Of a stretch of 64,000 nucleotides of DNA, positions 1-7,676 are shown piece after piece. A program made the position numbers and the translations under genes. Below the pieces are notes generated by a model. That model was not told the origin of the DNA, searched no databases, and saw only the letters and a program-made list of their open reading frames with translations. Position 1 is the first letter of the stretch. Every line of letters begins with the position of its first letter. Origin of the DNA: Bacteroidales bacterium (GTDB taxonomy: Bacteria; Bacteroidota; Bacteroidia; Bacteroidales; UBA3824); assembly GCA_016293845.1 (NCBI GenBank), contig JAEDDH010000004.1, positions 124,001 through 188,000 of the forward strand, given 5' to 3'.

Positions 1-471
1 CGCGAAACCGCAATGCGCATTAGCCAAGATTATCCCGAAGTAGCCACCGACTATATGTTTGTAGACAACGCCTCAATGCGCATCATCACCACACCCCGCG
101 ACTTTGACGTAATAGTTACCGAAAACACATTTGGAGATATTCTCACCGACGAAGCAAGCGTAATAACAGGCTCAATGGGAATGATGCCGAGTGCGTCGGT
201 TGGCACGTTTACATCACTGTTTGAACCCATTCACGGGTCGTACCCACAGGCAGCGGGCAAAAATATCGCCAACCCAATGGCAGCGATACTTTCGGCGGCA
301 ATGCTTTTAGAAATGGCGTTTGAATTAAAGTCCGAAGCCGAAACCATTAAATTTTCTGTTAATCAAGCCATTAAAAACAGAATAGTAACCGAAGACATTG
401 CCGAAGGCAAAGCCTATTCCACCACCGAAGTGGGGGAATATATAGCCACTTCGATTATAGAAACAAAGTAA
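1..471 (+). CDS. leuB: 3-isopropylmalate dehydrogenase, C-terminal part
   Basis: This is the C-terminal 156 residues of 3-isopropylmalate dehydrogenase, which oxidatively decarboxylates 3-isopropylmalate in leucine synthesis. The reading frame is open to the first base of the window, so the start is outside. Visible family motifs are DNASMRI, the substrate/metal stretch TENTFGDILTDEAS, GSMGMMPSASVG, and the NAD-binding segment EPIHGSYPQAAGKNIANPMA. These favour LeuB over isocitrate dehydrogenase. The C-terminus looks complete. No other leu gene is inside the window; a leu operon upstream is likely but not seen. Confidence 0.93.
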   Translation, partial: RETAMRISQDYPEVATDYMFVDNASMRIITTPRDFDVIVTENTFGDILTDEASVITGSMGMMPSASVGTFTSLFEPIHGSYPQAAGKNIANPMAAILSAAMLLEMAFELKSEAETIKFSVNQAIKNRIVTEDIAEGKAYSTTEVGEYIATSIIETK

Positions 472-540
472 TTTTTTAACCCAAAAGGCAATTTTTAGCA
501 ATAAAAACCGCTTTTATTTGTAAAAAAACTCTATCTTCGC

Positions 541-690
541 CATCACAAAGCAGGATACACACCAACAGAATTAGAAGAATTTTTTGGAGGTATAAGTAAC
601 GACCAAGGCAAAAACAGTTTATATATCCGAACCATACTTTCAAACCTCTTGGAAGCCAAAGGTGTCAGCACATTCAACGACCTCAACTAT
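541..690 (+). pseudogene. Coding-like fragment, possibly patatin-like
   Basis: Reading the frame that starts at 541 gives protein-like sequence containing TELEEFFGGISND and LYIRTILSNLLEAKGVSTF, which runs without a stop into the signal peptide of the next fragment. The spacing of the LR-x2-L and TFxDL-like elements recalls the middle of patatin-like phospholipases, but this resemblance is weak and by eye. It has no start codon of its own and no catalytic GxSxG. I read it as debris joined to the LRR pseudogene. A near-consensus -7 element (TATCTTCG) lies just upstream near 531. Confidence 0.35.
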
Positions 691-1342
691 CTACTCCCGA
701 GTATTGCATTAATGCTCGCAGGCTCATTAGCCTTGTCTTGCAACAAAGACAAAAACGGTGACGGCACTTTAGACGTTGACGAAATCATCCACATACGCAA
801 CATCCATTGCGAAACTCGTGGTGTAAAATCGCTCCAAGGTATTGAATATCTGTTGGAATTGCGTGGTATCTATTTACAGGACTTGACGACCTCGTTTGGG
901 TATATTGCCACGACAACCCCAATCTTACATATCTCAATGTAAAAGACAACGCGCTCACAAAACTCGACCTTTCTTACACACCTCAATTGCGCTTTTTGTG
1001 GGCTGCACACAATCAGTTTAACACGTTAGACATTGGCTACACACCATATCTTATCAAAGTTCATGACAAAGGCACTTACGAAAGCCAAAATTGACCACGA
1101 ATGGTATATCGACTTGGGCGGCGACGTGTCTACCGGCGACGACAACAAACTATACCTTTGGGTAAACCAAGATGTAACTTTAAGCGATGTATCTCACGCA
1201 AATCAGGCTGCAACCGAGAAATATTCTGATTTAGACCCCCGGTGTATCGATAAACGACTGTCTCACACGCGGATATGTTGTCAACTATCTTTACAAAATG
1301 GCAGGAAGTCCCAATATCGGCAGCCACAAATCGAAGTCTTAA
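670..1342 (+). pseudogene. Leucine-rich-repeat lipoprotein, broken by three frameshifts
   Basis: This is a decayed surface LRR lipoprotein. It begins with a hydrophobic leader (LLPSIALMLAGSLALSC) and continues with an EF-hand-like NKDKNGDGTLDVDEI and the KSLQGIEYL LRR opener common in Bacteroidales surface proteins. The frame changes near 883 (to NPNLTYLNVKDNALTKLDL), changes again near 1085 (to DHEWYIDLGGDVSTGDDN), and a third time at the C-run near 1238 (to GYVVNYLYKMAGSPNIGS), ending at TAA 1340-1342. Each segment is clearly the continuation of the previous one, so a single gene of roughly 220 codons is recognisable. It cannot make one protein as it stands. Confidence 0.75.
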
Positions 1343-1343
1343 T

Positions 1344-1500
1344 ATCTTGAGTTTTGGCTTTGAGCACTTCTACGCCTGCCCCAACGTAAGGAACAATACT
1401 GTAAATGCGTCCTTTGTCGCTGCTGAATGTGCTAATCACATCCCACATAATGTCGCCGTGAAACGTCAACTCCGAGATTGTTTTCAAAACTGATTGCTGA
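1344..1500 (-). pseudogene. Outer-membrane beta-barrel fragment (antisense remnant)
   Basis: The minus strand carries about 50 codons that read like the middle of a Bacteroidales OmpA/porin-type barrel: FHGDIMWDVISTF followed by GRIYSIVPYVGAGVEVL. The alternation and the VPYVGAGV strand are typical of these proteins. The open frame continues into antisense of the LRR pseudogene, where the family resemblance stops. There is no start, no signal peptide and no C-terminal domain, so it is an isolated internal fragment. Nothing recognisable lies from about 1500 to the promoter at 1631. Confidence 0.5.
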
Positions 1501-1630
1501 GAACATACTGAGTTGTTACGCTGCAAAAATATCTAATACCCTTAACGTGGTATCTACGAGAATATTATTTTTTGTTTATCAAATTTTAGTTTTAAAGCCA
1601 AACCTGTTAGTTTTCTGTTAGATTAATTTA

Positions 1631-1638
1631 TAATTTTG
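1631..1638 (+). promoter_or_regulatory. Bacteroidetes -7 element for the YbaK-type gene
   Basis: TAATTTTG matches TAnnTTTG, the -7 element of the Bacteroidetes primary sigma factor, 25 bases before the ATG at 1663. The leader GCGGCGTATAAG follows. Confidence 0.6.
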
Positions 1639-1662
1639 CGGCGTATAAGTTAGTGCATCATT

Positions 1663-2154
1663 ATGAGAAACGAACCCATATTGCAAACTCTTGACTCACT
1701 GAATATTCCGTACAAATTTCAGGAGCATAAGGCGATTTTTTCGGAAGAGGACGCCAAGGACGTTGTTATCACTCTCGAAGGCATCGACGTAAAAAACCTT
1801 TTTGTAAAGGACAAGAATCACAACTACGGACTTGTGAGTATGGACCTTCACCGTCGCGCCGACCTCAAAAAAATCGCCGCCCAATTTGGATTTGGACGTC
1901 TGAGTTTTTGCAATCCCGACGAACTAATGCAGTATCTCAACATTACGCCGGGTTCGGTGAGTCCGCTATGTTTGATGTTTGATACCAACAGCGCCGTCAA
2001 AGTGTTCTACGACCAATCATTTGAGGGACACAACGTTATCATCCACCCTCTGCGCAATACAGCATCTATCAGCATAAAATTTGATGATTTAAAACGCTTC
2101 ACCGAACATTTTGGGCACAAATGGATGATGGGTGATGTTTATAAAGAAGAATAA
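1663..2154 (+). CDS. YbaK/PrdX-type aminoacyl-tRNA deacylase
   Basis: A stand-alone editing domain of 163 residues of the YbaK/ProXp superfamily. Members hydrolyse mischarged tRNA (for example Ala-tRNA-Pro or Cys-tRNA-Pro) in trans in the cytoplasm. Visible hallmarks are the central KNLFVKDKNHNYGLV strand with the conserved lysine, RADLKKIAAQFG, the loop TPGSVSPLCLMFD and the C-terminal IIHPLRNTASISI. This layout fits the PrdX subgroup (ProRS-associated domain). Length is normal. The gene sits behind its own -7 element, and a small lipoprotein gene starts two bases after its stop. The exact tRNA specificity cannot be read from the sequence. Confidence 0.87.
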   Translation: MRNEPILQTLDSLNIPYKFQEHKAIFSEEDAKDVVITLEGIDVKNLFVKDKNHNYGLVSMDLHRRADLKKIAAQFGFGRLSFCNPDELMQYLNITPGSVSPLCLMFDTNSAVKVFYDQSFEGHNVIIHPLRNTASISIKFDDLKRFTEHFGHKWMMGDVYKEE

Positions 2155-2156
2155 AT

Positions 2157-2540
2157 ATGATTTACAGGCTTTTGACATTGGTATTGTTGTTGATTTCCAC
2201 ATCCGGTTGCGAGGTGCAGCGGGACGTTGAGGTCAGGGATTTTGATGTCAATTGTCAAGAGGCGATAGTAGACAACGAAACCGACGATCACGATATTATC
2301 CGTGATTATTGTTGGTTTGGGATTATTGGCGAAAACGAAGCCCCCACACTGCGCGCCTCTGAGAGTCAACGCACGTCGCAACGCAATTTTGAAAAGCGCA
2401 AATTAACTTCCGACGCACGCGCAAGGGTTTCCATTGTCAACAAAACTTTCAAATTATTCTGTATCAATCGGCAGACCTATTGTCACTACGAAAAATCGGG
2501 TCGGTCGCTATTGCATTTTCTTTGCAAACTTTCAATTTGA
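2157..2540 (+). CDS. Small putative lipoprotein
   Basis: A 127-residue reading frame beginning MIYRLLTLVLLLISTSGC, a good lipoprotein signal peptide with the acylated cysteine at residue 18. The start lies two bases after the stop of the deacylase gene, so co-transcription is likely. The first 65 residues look like a normal secreted protein (acidic, with NETDDHDIIRDYCWFG). The rest is basic and low in hydrophobic periodicity and may be out-of-frame read-through, so the true gene could be shorter or 3'-damaged. I do not recognise a family. Confidence 0.55.
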   Translation: MIYRLLTLVLLLISTSGCEVQRDVEVRDFDVNCQEAIVDNETDDHDIIRDYCWFGIIGENEAPTLRASESQRTSQRNFEKRKLTSDARARVSIVNKTFKLFCINRQTYCHYEKSGRSLLHFLCKLSI

Positions 2541-2634
2541 TTTGCCATTATTTACAATTTTTATGTAATTGCAAGCATCATCAACTTGCTCTATGGTAAC
2601 ACTATTGTCTAATTTAATTAAAGTAAAAATCAAA

Positions 2635-3168
2635 ATGGCAAATTCTAATAATTTCGTAACCATCGAGAACGGTATTTCAGATTTCACCGGCGGCAAGGTT
2701 ACAATCAAAAAATCATTCAACTATTTGGGACTCTTATGGTTTGTTATCGGCATCATTTTGCTTGTAACACAATCGTTTGGCAAAGATAACAGCACGCTTA
2801 CAATGATACTTCTTGTATCGGGCATTGCATTGGTGATTTACGGTGCAATATCGTTTTTCATAAAAAAAACAGGCTACTATTACGGTACAAGACCAATGAA
2901 ATTGCGAACTTTTTTGTTTAATGCCGAACGCAGCGAAGAGGTTATCCGTCAGTACAATGCAGGCGAATTTAGCAACCTTTTGGACATTCCGTGTGATTCA
3001 GTAGCCAAAATAATGATTAAAATTTTGGTTGACAACGATTATCTTGTGGCATATTCACAAATATTGAAATTTTCGTCCCAAAATTACGACTACGAGCCTT
3101 CGTCCGAAATCTGCATTCACAACCCTGAGCAATGTCAAAAAATCAATACGCTCGTGATAAGTTACTAA
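2635..3168 (+). CDS. Two-TM membrane protein of unknown function
   Basis: 177 residues from the ATG at 2635; an in-frame start at 2569 is less likely because the intervening residues are not protein-like. A short N-terminal segment containing VTIKKSF precedes two membrane helices (about 28-48 and 56-75). A cytoplasmic domain of about 100 residues follows, with RPMKLRTFLF, SEEVIRQYNAGEF and a CDSVAKIMIKIL helix. No catalytic motif is visible and I do not recognise the family. A strong terminator follows at 3199-3230, so this gene ends its transcription unit. Confidence 0.72.
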   Translation: MANSNNFVTIENGISDFTGGKVTIKKSFNYLGLLWFVIGIILLVTQSFGKDNSTLTMILLVSGIALVIYGAISFFIKKTGYYYGTRPMKLRTFLFNAERSEEVIRQYNAGEFSNLLDIPCDSVAKIMIKILVDNDYLVAYSQILKFSSQNYDYEPSSEICIHNPEQCQKINTLVISY

Positions 3169-3198
3169 TAATAAATTGGTGTTCTGTTTGATTATTTG

Positions 3199-3230
3199 GG
3201 GCTGACGAAGAATTTGGTCAGCCCTTTTTT
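3199..3230 (+). terminator. Rho-independent terminator
   Basis: A perfect 8-bp stem GGGCTGAC/GTCAGCCC (3199-3206 with 3217-3224), a 10-base loop, then six T residues (3225-3230). It ends the unit containing the two-TM membrane protein. Confidence 0.9.
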
Positions 3231-3260
3231 AATAGGACTGCGAATATCACGATTAAAAGA

Positions 3261-4802
3261 TTACTCTGACACCCATTCCGCCACCGTGCGCGTTTCGCTC
3301 GAAAAACTTACGCCGACTTTGAAAAGTTTTCTGCCGTCAACGCTGAATGGCAGTGAATAATCCTTGCTGTTGATTTGGGCGATGGCTTCTTGTGCGGGTT
3401 TATCGAGCTTAAACTCAAAGACATAGATATATTGCGGAGTTTTCACCACAGCGTCTATCCTACCGTCGGATGTGGTGCGTTCTGCCTCTGCATAAAAACC
3501 TAAAAGTTTGAAAATCAAATAAGTAACATTTTGAAAATAGAGTTCCGCCTCGCCAACAATTTGATAACTACTATCTGCAAAGAGTGCAGAAAGACGTTTC
3601 ATAAAGCCATTGATGTTGCCTGAACGTACTTCACGAGCAAAACTGATGATTGAAAAAGCGCTTGTTTCTGTTTTGGGAAAGTTGAAATTGAAGATGAATT
3701 TCACCAACCCCTTGGCAACCTCGCGGTTTGGCAAGCCGAGAAAATAGGTGTCCATCTCGCTATCATAGCCCTTGATAGTTAAATAACCACTTTGATAGAG
3801 CAAAGGAATAGGATTGTTTTCAAAATTGTCGATTTTGGAAAGTTCGCTTGAATCACATTCTGTGCTATCGAGTTCGCTGAGATTCATTCCTTGCTCCTTT
3901 ATCGTTTTGGCAAGAAAAGTCGGCGTGCCGCTTTCAAACCAATATTCTTTGAATTCCTTGCTGTCCAAGGCTTTCATCAAACCAAAAGGATTGTATACAT
4001 CCATCGAGTTTTGATGAAAATGATAGCCTTCGTACCAACGTTTTAATTCTTTGTAACACTCATCTTTTGAAATATTGTTATACTCCGCCATAATTTGAAC
4101 ATAACAGTCTAAATTATTGTGGATTTCCTGTTCGGTAGCACCGCATAGTGTAGAATACTCTATGGTATTTGAAATATCTTTAAGATTGTTGACATCGCTA
4201 AAAAGACTCACCTTGCTAAATTTGGTTACTCCGGTAATAAAAGCCATCTTGATTTGCTTGTCGCAGGTTTTCAAAACTCCATAAAAAGCCTTCAACTCCT
4301 TACGGATTTCGTCTTTGAGATTTTCATCAAAAAGATTGGTTAACAGCGGTTTGTCGTATTCGTCCACAAGAATTACAACCCCTTTGCCTGTTTTGGCATT
4401 GGCATTATTAACAAGTTCGATGAAACGTTCCGAATTGGATTTTGCGTTTGGATTATAACCATATTCCGATTCCATCGTTGACAGATAGTAACTTATGTGC
4501 GATTTTACGGCCTCCACCGAATCGTAATTGGCACTGTTGAAATCAAAATGCAGCACGGGATATTCCTCCCACTCAGTCTCCAACTTTTCAATCTTAGTTC
4601 CGGCAAAAAGTTCCTTCTGTCCGTCGAAATACTCGTGCAGAGTACTAAGAGTCAGACTCTTGCCAAATCGCCTCGGTCGAGATAGAAAATAGCACGCCTT
4701 GGTATGGGCAAGATTATAAATCATATCAGTCTTGTCGAGATAGACAAAACCTTCCTTAATCAACGATGCAAACGCCTGTATGCCAATAGGAATCTTTTTC
4801 AT
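3261..4802 (-). CDS. AAA-ATPase-like protein with PD-(D/E)XK nuclease domain (first copy)
   Basis: A 513-residue member of the AAA-ATPase_like/PDDEXK_9 (DUF1703) family, abundant in Bacteroidales and of unknown biological role. The start MKKIPIGIQ at 4802 is preferred over the upstream ATG at 4838, because paralogues begin at this motif. Domains in order: the VYLDKT motif, P-loop SRPRRFGKS, Walker B VVILVDEYDKPL, the sensor-like AFITGVTKF, a helical middle, and a C-terminal nuclease-like fold with GRIDAVVKT and YVFEFKLDK, where the D and E-x-K residues are present. It stands alone and convergent to the upstream unit. A variant -7 element lies about 25 bases upstream. Confidence 0.88.
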   Translation of the reverse strand: MKKIPIGIQAFASLIKEGFVYLDKTDMIYNLAHTKACYFLSRPRRFGKSLTLSTLHEYFDGQKELFAGTKIEKLETEWEEYPVLHFDFNSANYDSVEAVKSHISYYLSTMESEYGYNPNAKSNSERFIELVNNANAKTGKGVVILVDEYDKPLLTNLFDENLKDEIRKELKAFYGVLKTCDKQIKMAFITGVTKFSKVSLFSDVNNLKDISNTIEYSTLCGATEQEIHNNLDCYVQIMAEYNNISKDECYKELKRWYEGYHFHQNSMDVYNPFGLMKALDSKEFKEYWFESGTPTFLAKTIKEQGMNLSELDSTECDSSELSKIDNFENNPIPLLYQSGYLTIKGYDSEMDTYFLGLPNREVAKGLVKFIFNFNFPKTETSAFSIISFAREVRSGNINGFMKRLSALFADSSYQIVGEAELYFQNVTYLIFKLLGFYAEAERTTSDGRIDAVVKTPQYIYVFEFKLDKPAQEAIAQINSKDYSLPFSVDGRKLFKVGVSFSSETRTVAEWVSE

Positions 4803-4947
4803 AGCCGTAATGTTTTGTTTCGCAATGCAAAGATGCATTTTTTATTTTGGAAAAACAAATTTATAACATATTTTTGGGGTGATTGTAGAATGAGGCGGAC
4901 GTGGCAATGATGTATGTTAATTTATTATTAAATATCACCCCAACCTC

Positions 4948-4980
4948 TTGACTCGTCCCTTAGGGCAGTGTGTAACTTTG
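4948..4980 (+). promoter_or_regulatory. MerR-type promoter/operator with 19-bp spacer
   Basis: TTGACT (4948-4953) and TAACTT (4973-4978) are separated by 19 bases, the over-long spacer typical of promoters activated by MerR-family proteins. A dyad CCCTTAGGG sits inside the spacer. The downstream element also reads TAACTTTG, a perfect Bacteroidetes -7 box. The MerR-family gene starts at 5013, so autoregulation is the natural reading. Confidence 0.7.
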
Positions 4981-5012
4981 CTGTCGCTTAGCAAAAACTA
5001 AATCGTACGATT

Positions 5013-5837
5013 ATGAGTAACAAAACAAAGTTGAAAATCGGAGAGTTTTCTCAGATGATGCAGATAACGGTCAAGACCCTGCGCTTTTACGAGCACAAAG
5101 GACTTATTCTGCCTGACGAGGTGGACGAGTGGACGGGCTACCGCTATTACAGCATTGGTCAGATGCAGAAGTTGAAGTCGATACGCGACCTGCAACAACT
5201 CGGCTTTTCGTTGGACAAAATCAGAGACCTGTACGACAATAGTTTGCACGTACCCGACGCAGCCCAAATAGCCGAAAAAATCAAGGAAACGGAACGGCAG
5301 ATACAACTTCTCACCCGCCGTCGCAACCGTCTGTTGCAACTGAGGAACTCTCGCAAACACATTACAAAAATGGAAAAATTCTACATTCAACCGCTGCCCG
5401 AAATCATTGTGGCAAGCCATCGCGAAGTGATACCCAATTTTGAGGCACTCGGTCCCCTATGCTACGAGAAAATCGGCCCCGAAATGCAACGTCTCGGCTG
5501 CAAATGTCCTCAGCACGGCTACTGTTTCACTGTGGAGCACGGCAGCGAGTACACGCCCACCAACATCGACATCGAGTACTGCGAACAGGTGGAGGAGATG
5601 GGCACCGACAGCGCAATAATCAAGTTCAAGCGTCTGCCCGCCGTTCCCAAGGCTCTGTGTATGAAACACATCGGACCTTACGAAAGGTTATACGAATCGT
5701 TCACCGAATTGTTCAAGTACATCGAAGAGCACGGCTACAAGATTGTCGGCAAACACCGCACGTGCTACGTTGACGGTGCGTGGAATCAGGACGACCCCGA
5801 AAAATGGGTTTCAATCATTCAGATTCCGATAGAATAA
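5013..5837 (+). CDS. MerR-family regulator with GyrI-like effector domain
   Basis: A 274-residue one-component regulator of the BmrR/BltR type. Residues 5-75 form the winged helix: IGEFSQMMQITVKTLRFYEH, then YRYYSIGQMQKLKSIRDLQ. A coiled-coil dimerisation helix covers about 80-118. The C-terminal part (about 125-272) is a GyrI-like ligand-binding domain ending in DPEKWVSIIQIPIE. Such proteins bind small, often cationic or hydrophobic compounds and untwist a long-spacer promoter. Such a promoter lies immediately upstream. The next gene encodes a free-standing GyrI-like protein, suggesting a shared ligand. Confidence 0.92.
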   Translation: MSNKTKLKIGEFSQMMQITVKTLRFYEHKGLILPDEVDEWTGYRYYSIGQMQKLKSIRDLQQLGFSLDKIRDLYDNSLHVPDAAQIAEKIKETERQIQLLTRRRNRLLQLRNSRKHITKMEKFYIQPLPEIIVASHREVIPNFEALGPLCYEKIGPEMQRLGCKCPQHGYCFTVEHGSEYTPTNIDIEYCEQVEEMGTDSAIIKFKRLPAVPKALCMKHIGPYERLYESFTELFKYIEEHGYKIVGKHRTCYVDGAWNQDDPEKWVSIIQIPIE

Positions 5838-5856
5838 CCAACACATTCAATCATTC

Positions 5857-5879
5857 GGGACTGTCTTAGAGGCAGTCCC
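5857..5879 (+). terminator. Hairpin between merR-like gene and GyrI-like gene
   Basis: The stem GGGACTG pairs with CAGTCCC (outer bases 5857 and 5879), followed by only a short T-run before A-rich sequence. It may be a weak terminator or attenuator that lowers expression of the downstream GyrI-like gene. Confidence 0.55.
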
Positions 5880-5896
5880 TTAAAACACAAAACATT

Positions 5897-6529
5897 ATGG
5901 CATTTGAGTTCAAGAAAGAGTTCAAAGAATATTATCTTCCGCCATGCAAGCCGGAGATTGTAAACAATCCCCCTGCCAACTTCATCGCAGTGCGTGGCAG
6001 CGGCAATCCCAACGACGAGGACGGCGAATACAAGCACGCCATCAACATTCTCTACGCCGTGGCTTACGCGCTGAAAATGAGTTATAAAACCGATTACAAA
6101 ATCAATGGTTTTTATGAATATGTTGTGCCGCCGCTCGAAGGTTTTTGGTGGCAAGACGGCGTTGTAGGTGTTGATTATTCCAACAAATCCACCTTCAATT
6201 GGATTTCGGTGCTGCGTCTGCCCGATTTCATCACCCGCAAAGATTGTGATTGGGCGGTGTCAACAGCCACCAAAAAGAAAAAGATTGACTGTTCGCGAGC
6301 CGAATTTCTCACCATCAACGAAGGTCTCTGCGTACAAATAATGCACATCGGCACCTACGACCAAGAGCCTAAATCCGTGAAACTTATGGACGATTTCATT
6401 GCCACCGCCGGCTACACCAACGACCTTTCCGCCACCCGTCTCCACCACGAAATCTACCTATCCGACCCAAGAAAAACCGCAGCGGAACAATTGAAGACGG
6501 TGATTAGGCATCCGGTGAAGAAAGGGTAA
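5897..6529 (+). CDS. GyrI-like small-molecule-binding protein
   Basis: A 210-residue free-standing GyrI-like protein of the type often annotated as a small-molecule-binding or transcription-regulator-like protein. Visible family features include FKKEFKEYYLPP at the N-terminus, PANFIAVRGSGNPND, a LYAVAYALKM helix, VPPLEGFWW and LCVQIMHIGTYDQEP, and the C-terminal LHHEIYLSDPRKTAAEQL. There is no DNA-binding domain. It follows the MerR-type regulator by 59 bases on the same strand and probably senses or sequesters a related ligand. Confidence 0.85.
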   Translation: MAFEFKKEFKEYYLPPCKPEIVNNPPANFIAVRGSGNPNDEDGEYKHAINILYAVAYALKMSYKTDYKINGFYEYVVPPLEGFWWQDGVVGVDYSNKSTFNWISVLRLPDFITRKDCDWAVSTATKKKKIDCSRAEFLTINEGLCVQIMHIGTYDQEPKSVKLMDDFIATAGYTNDLSATRLHHEIYLSDPRKTAAEQLKTVIRHPVKKG

Positions 6530-6641
6530 GGATTGCGTTTTTAGAATGATCAAAAAATAAATTTAATCATTGGCAATCAGATTGTTATAATAATATTCAA
6601 AAAAAGTTTGAGAAAGATTTTACGCTCTCGTTGATATTGTC

Positions 6642-6649
6642 TAACTTTG
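6642..6649 (+). promoter_or_regulatory. -7 element of the restriction-modification locus
   Basis: TAACTTTG matches TAnnTTTG 21 bases before the ATG at 6670 of the restriction endonuclease reading frame. Confidence 0.6.
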
Positions 6650-6669
6650 TCAAACGAAATAAATGATAA

Positions 6670-7673
6670 ATGGCAACAGGTAGAACAATAAGCGCAAACT
6701 CCTTGACAAAAGAGGACGAAAAAATAATAAAACTTTGTGAAAAAATATCGTTATACATAGAGAATGAGATTAAAGACGATGATTTGAAGCAAGTTTTTAG
6801 AAACGAATACGGCAAAATAAGTTTCACTAGAGATGGTGGTGCCGGACGCGGTGCTGGCAAACTGCAACGTGATGCACTCTGCACTCGTGGTATGCAGGGG
6901 AAAGCACCGTATTCGAACCGTAATTTGCGTTGGCATCCACTTGTAATTGCTACTACAAAACATAAATATGCAAAACCGATAGAACGCATTGAAATAGAGG
7001 GAGAAGATGATGCCCAAACTCTGTTTTCGTAGTAAATATCAACGGGAAAGAAAAACGCTACCCGTCTGAAAAGGTGGTTCACGAATTACCCGAAAGATTC
7101 ATTACATTGCCATCACATTGGAATGAACACATAGAAATCATAAGGCACTGGAATGATGTTTTATGGACGGGAAATTCGTGTATAATTCCTGCATACGAGG
7201 CTTGTGATTGGCAAAATGCCGTTGAGGCCTATGCAGTTTTAGCTATTTCCGTTGCTGTCAATTTTTTTGGACTGAGTTTTAGTAAAATATATAATTCAAT
7301 TACAGAAATACTTAAAAATCAAACGATTGACAAATCAATAGAATTACCATCAAAGTACTTTCCAAAAAACAAAGCGGATATTATTTGCTGTCCGCTTTGT
7401 AAAGTTCCTGTTGCTGATAAGCCCGCCAATTTGCCAGAGAAAAATCGTGAAGATAGATACAAATTTTCGTTCAATGGCAGTAAACGTAGCGAAGGGGAAG
7501 ATGGTAGTATGCAAATAATGCACGTTAATCCATTAATCGAAAAGGAATTGTTACATTGTGGCAATAATGTTAGGTATGGTCATCGTTGGTGCAATGTGGC
7601 TATGACAGACCACTCAATTGAAGAAACTGTCGACTTTATGGAATATATTGTTAAAATTGCTCACAGAAGATAA
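6670..7673 (+). pseudogene. HNH-type restriction endonuclease, split by a -1 frameshift
   Basis: Two frames (6670-7032 and the one read through 7074-7673) together read as one protein of about 333 residues. The first part ends EGEDDAQTLFS-stop, and the second frame resumes at the same place as FVVNINGKEKRYP. The break is a one-base loss in the T-run at 7024-7027. The C-terminal half carries CPLCKVP and then HVNPL...NNVRYGHRWCNVA, an HNH (treble-clef, beta-beta-alpha-Me) arrangement. The N-terminal half has a basic GAGRGAGKLQRD segment. It lies 3 bases before an adenine methylase fused to a specificity domain, so I infer it is the cognate nuclease, similar in layout to BstXI-type systems. It may be inactive or a sequencing artefact. 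Confidence 0.7.
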
Positions 7674-7676
7674 AAA

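Noticed and set aside
7020..7035. Programmed -1 frameshift in the nuclease gene
   Set aside because: The T-run reads CTG TTT TCG in the zero frame, which does not fit an X-XXY-YYZ slippery heptamer, and no downstream stem was obvious. A one-base deletion is simpler.
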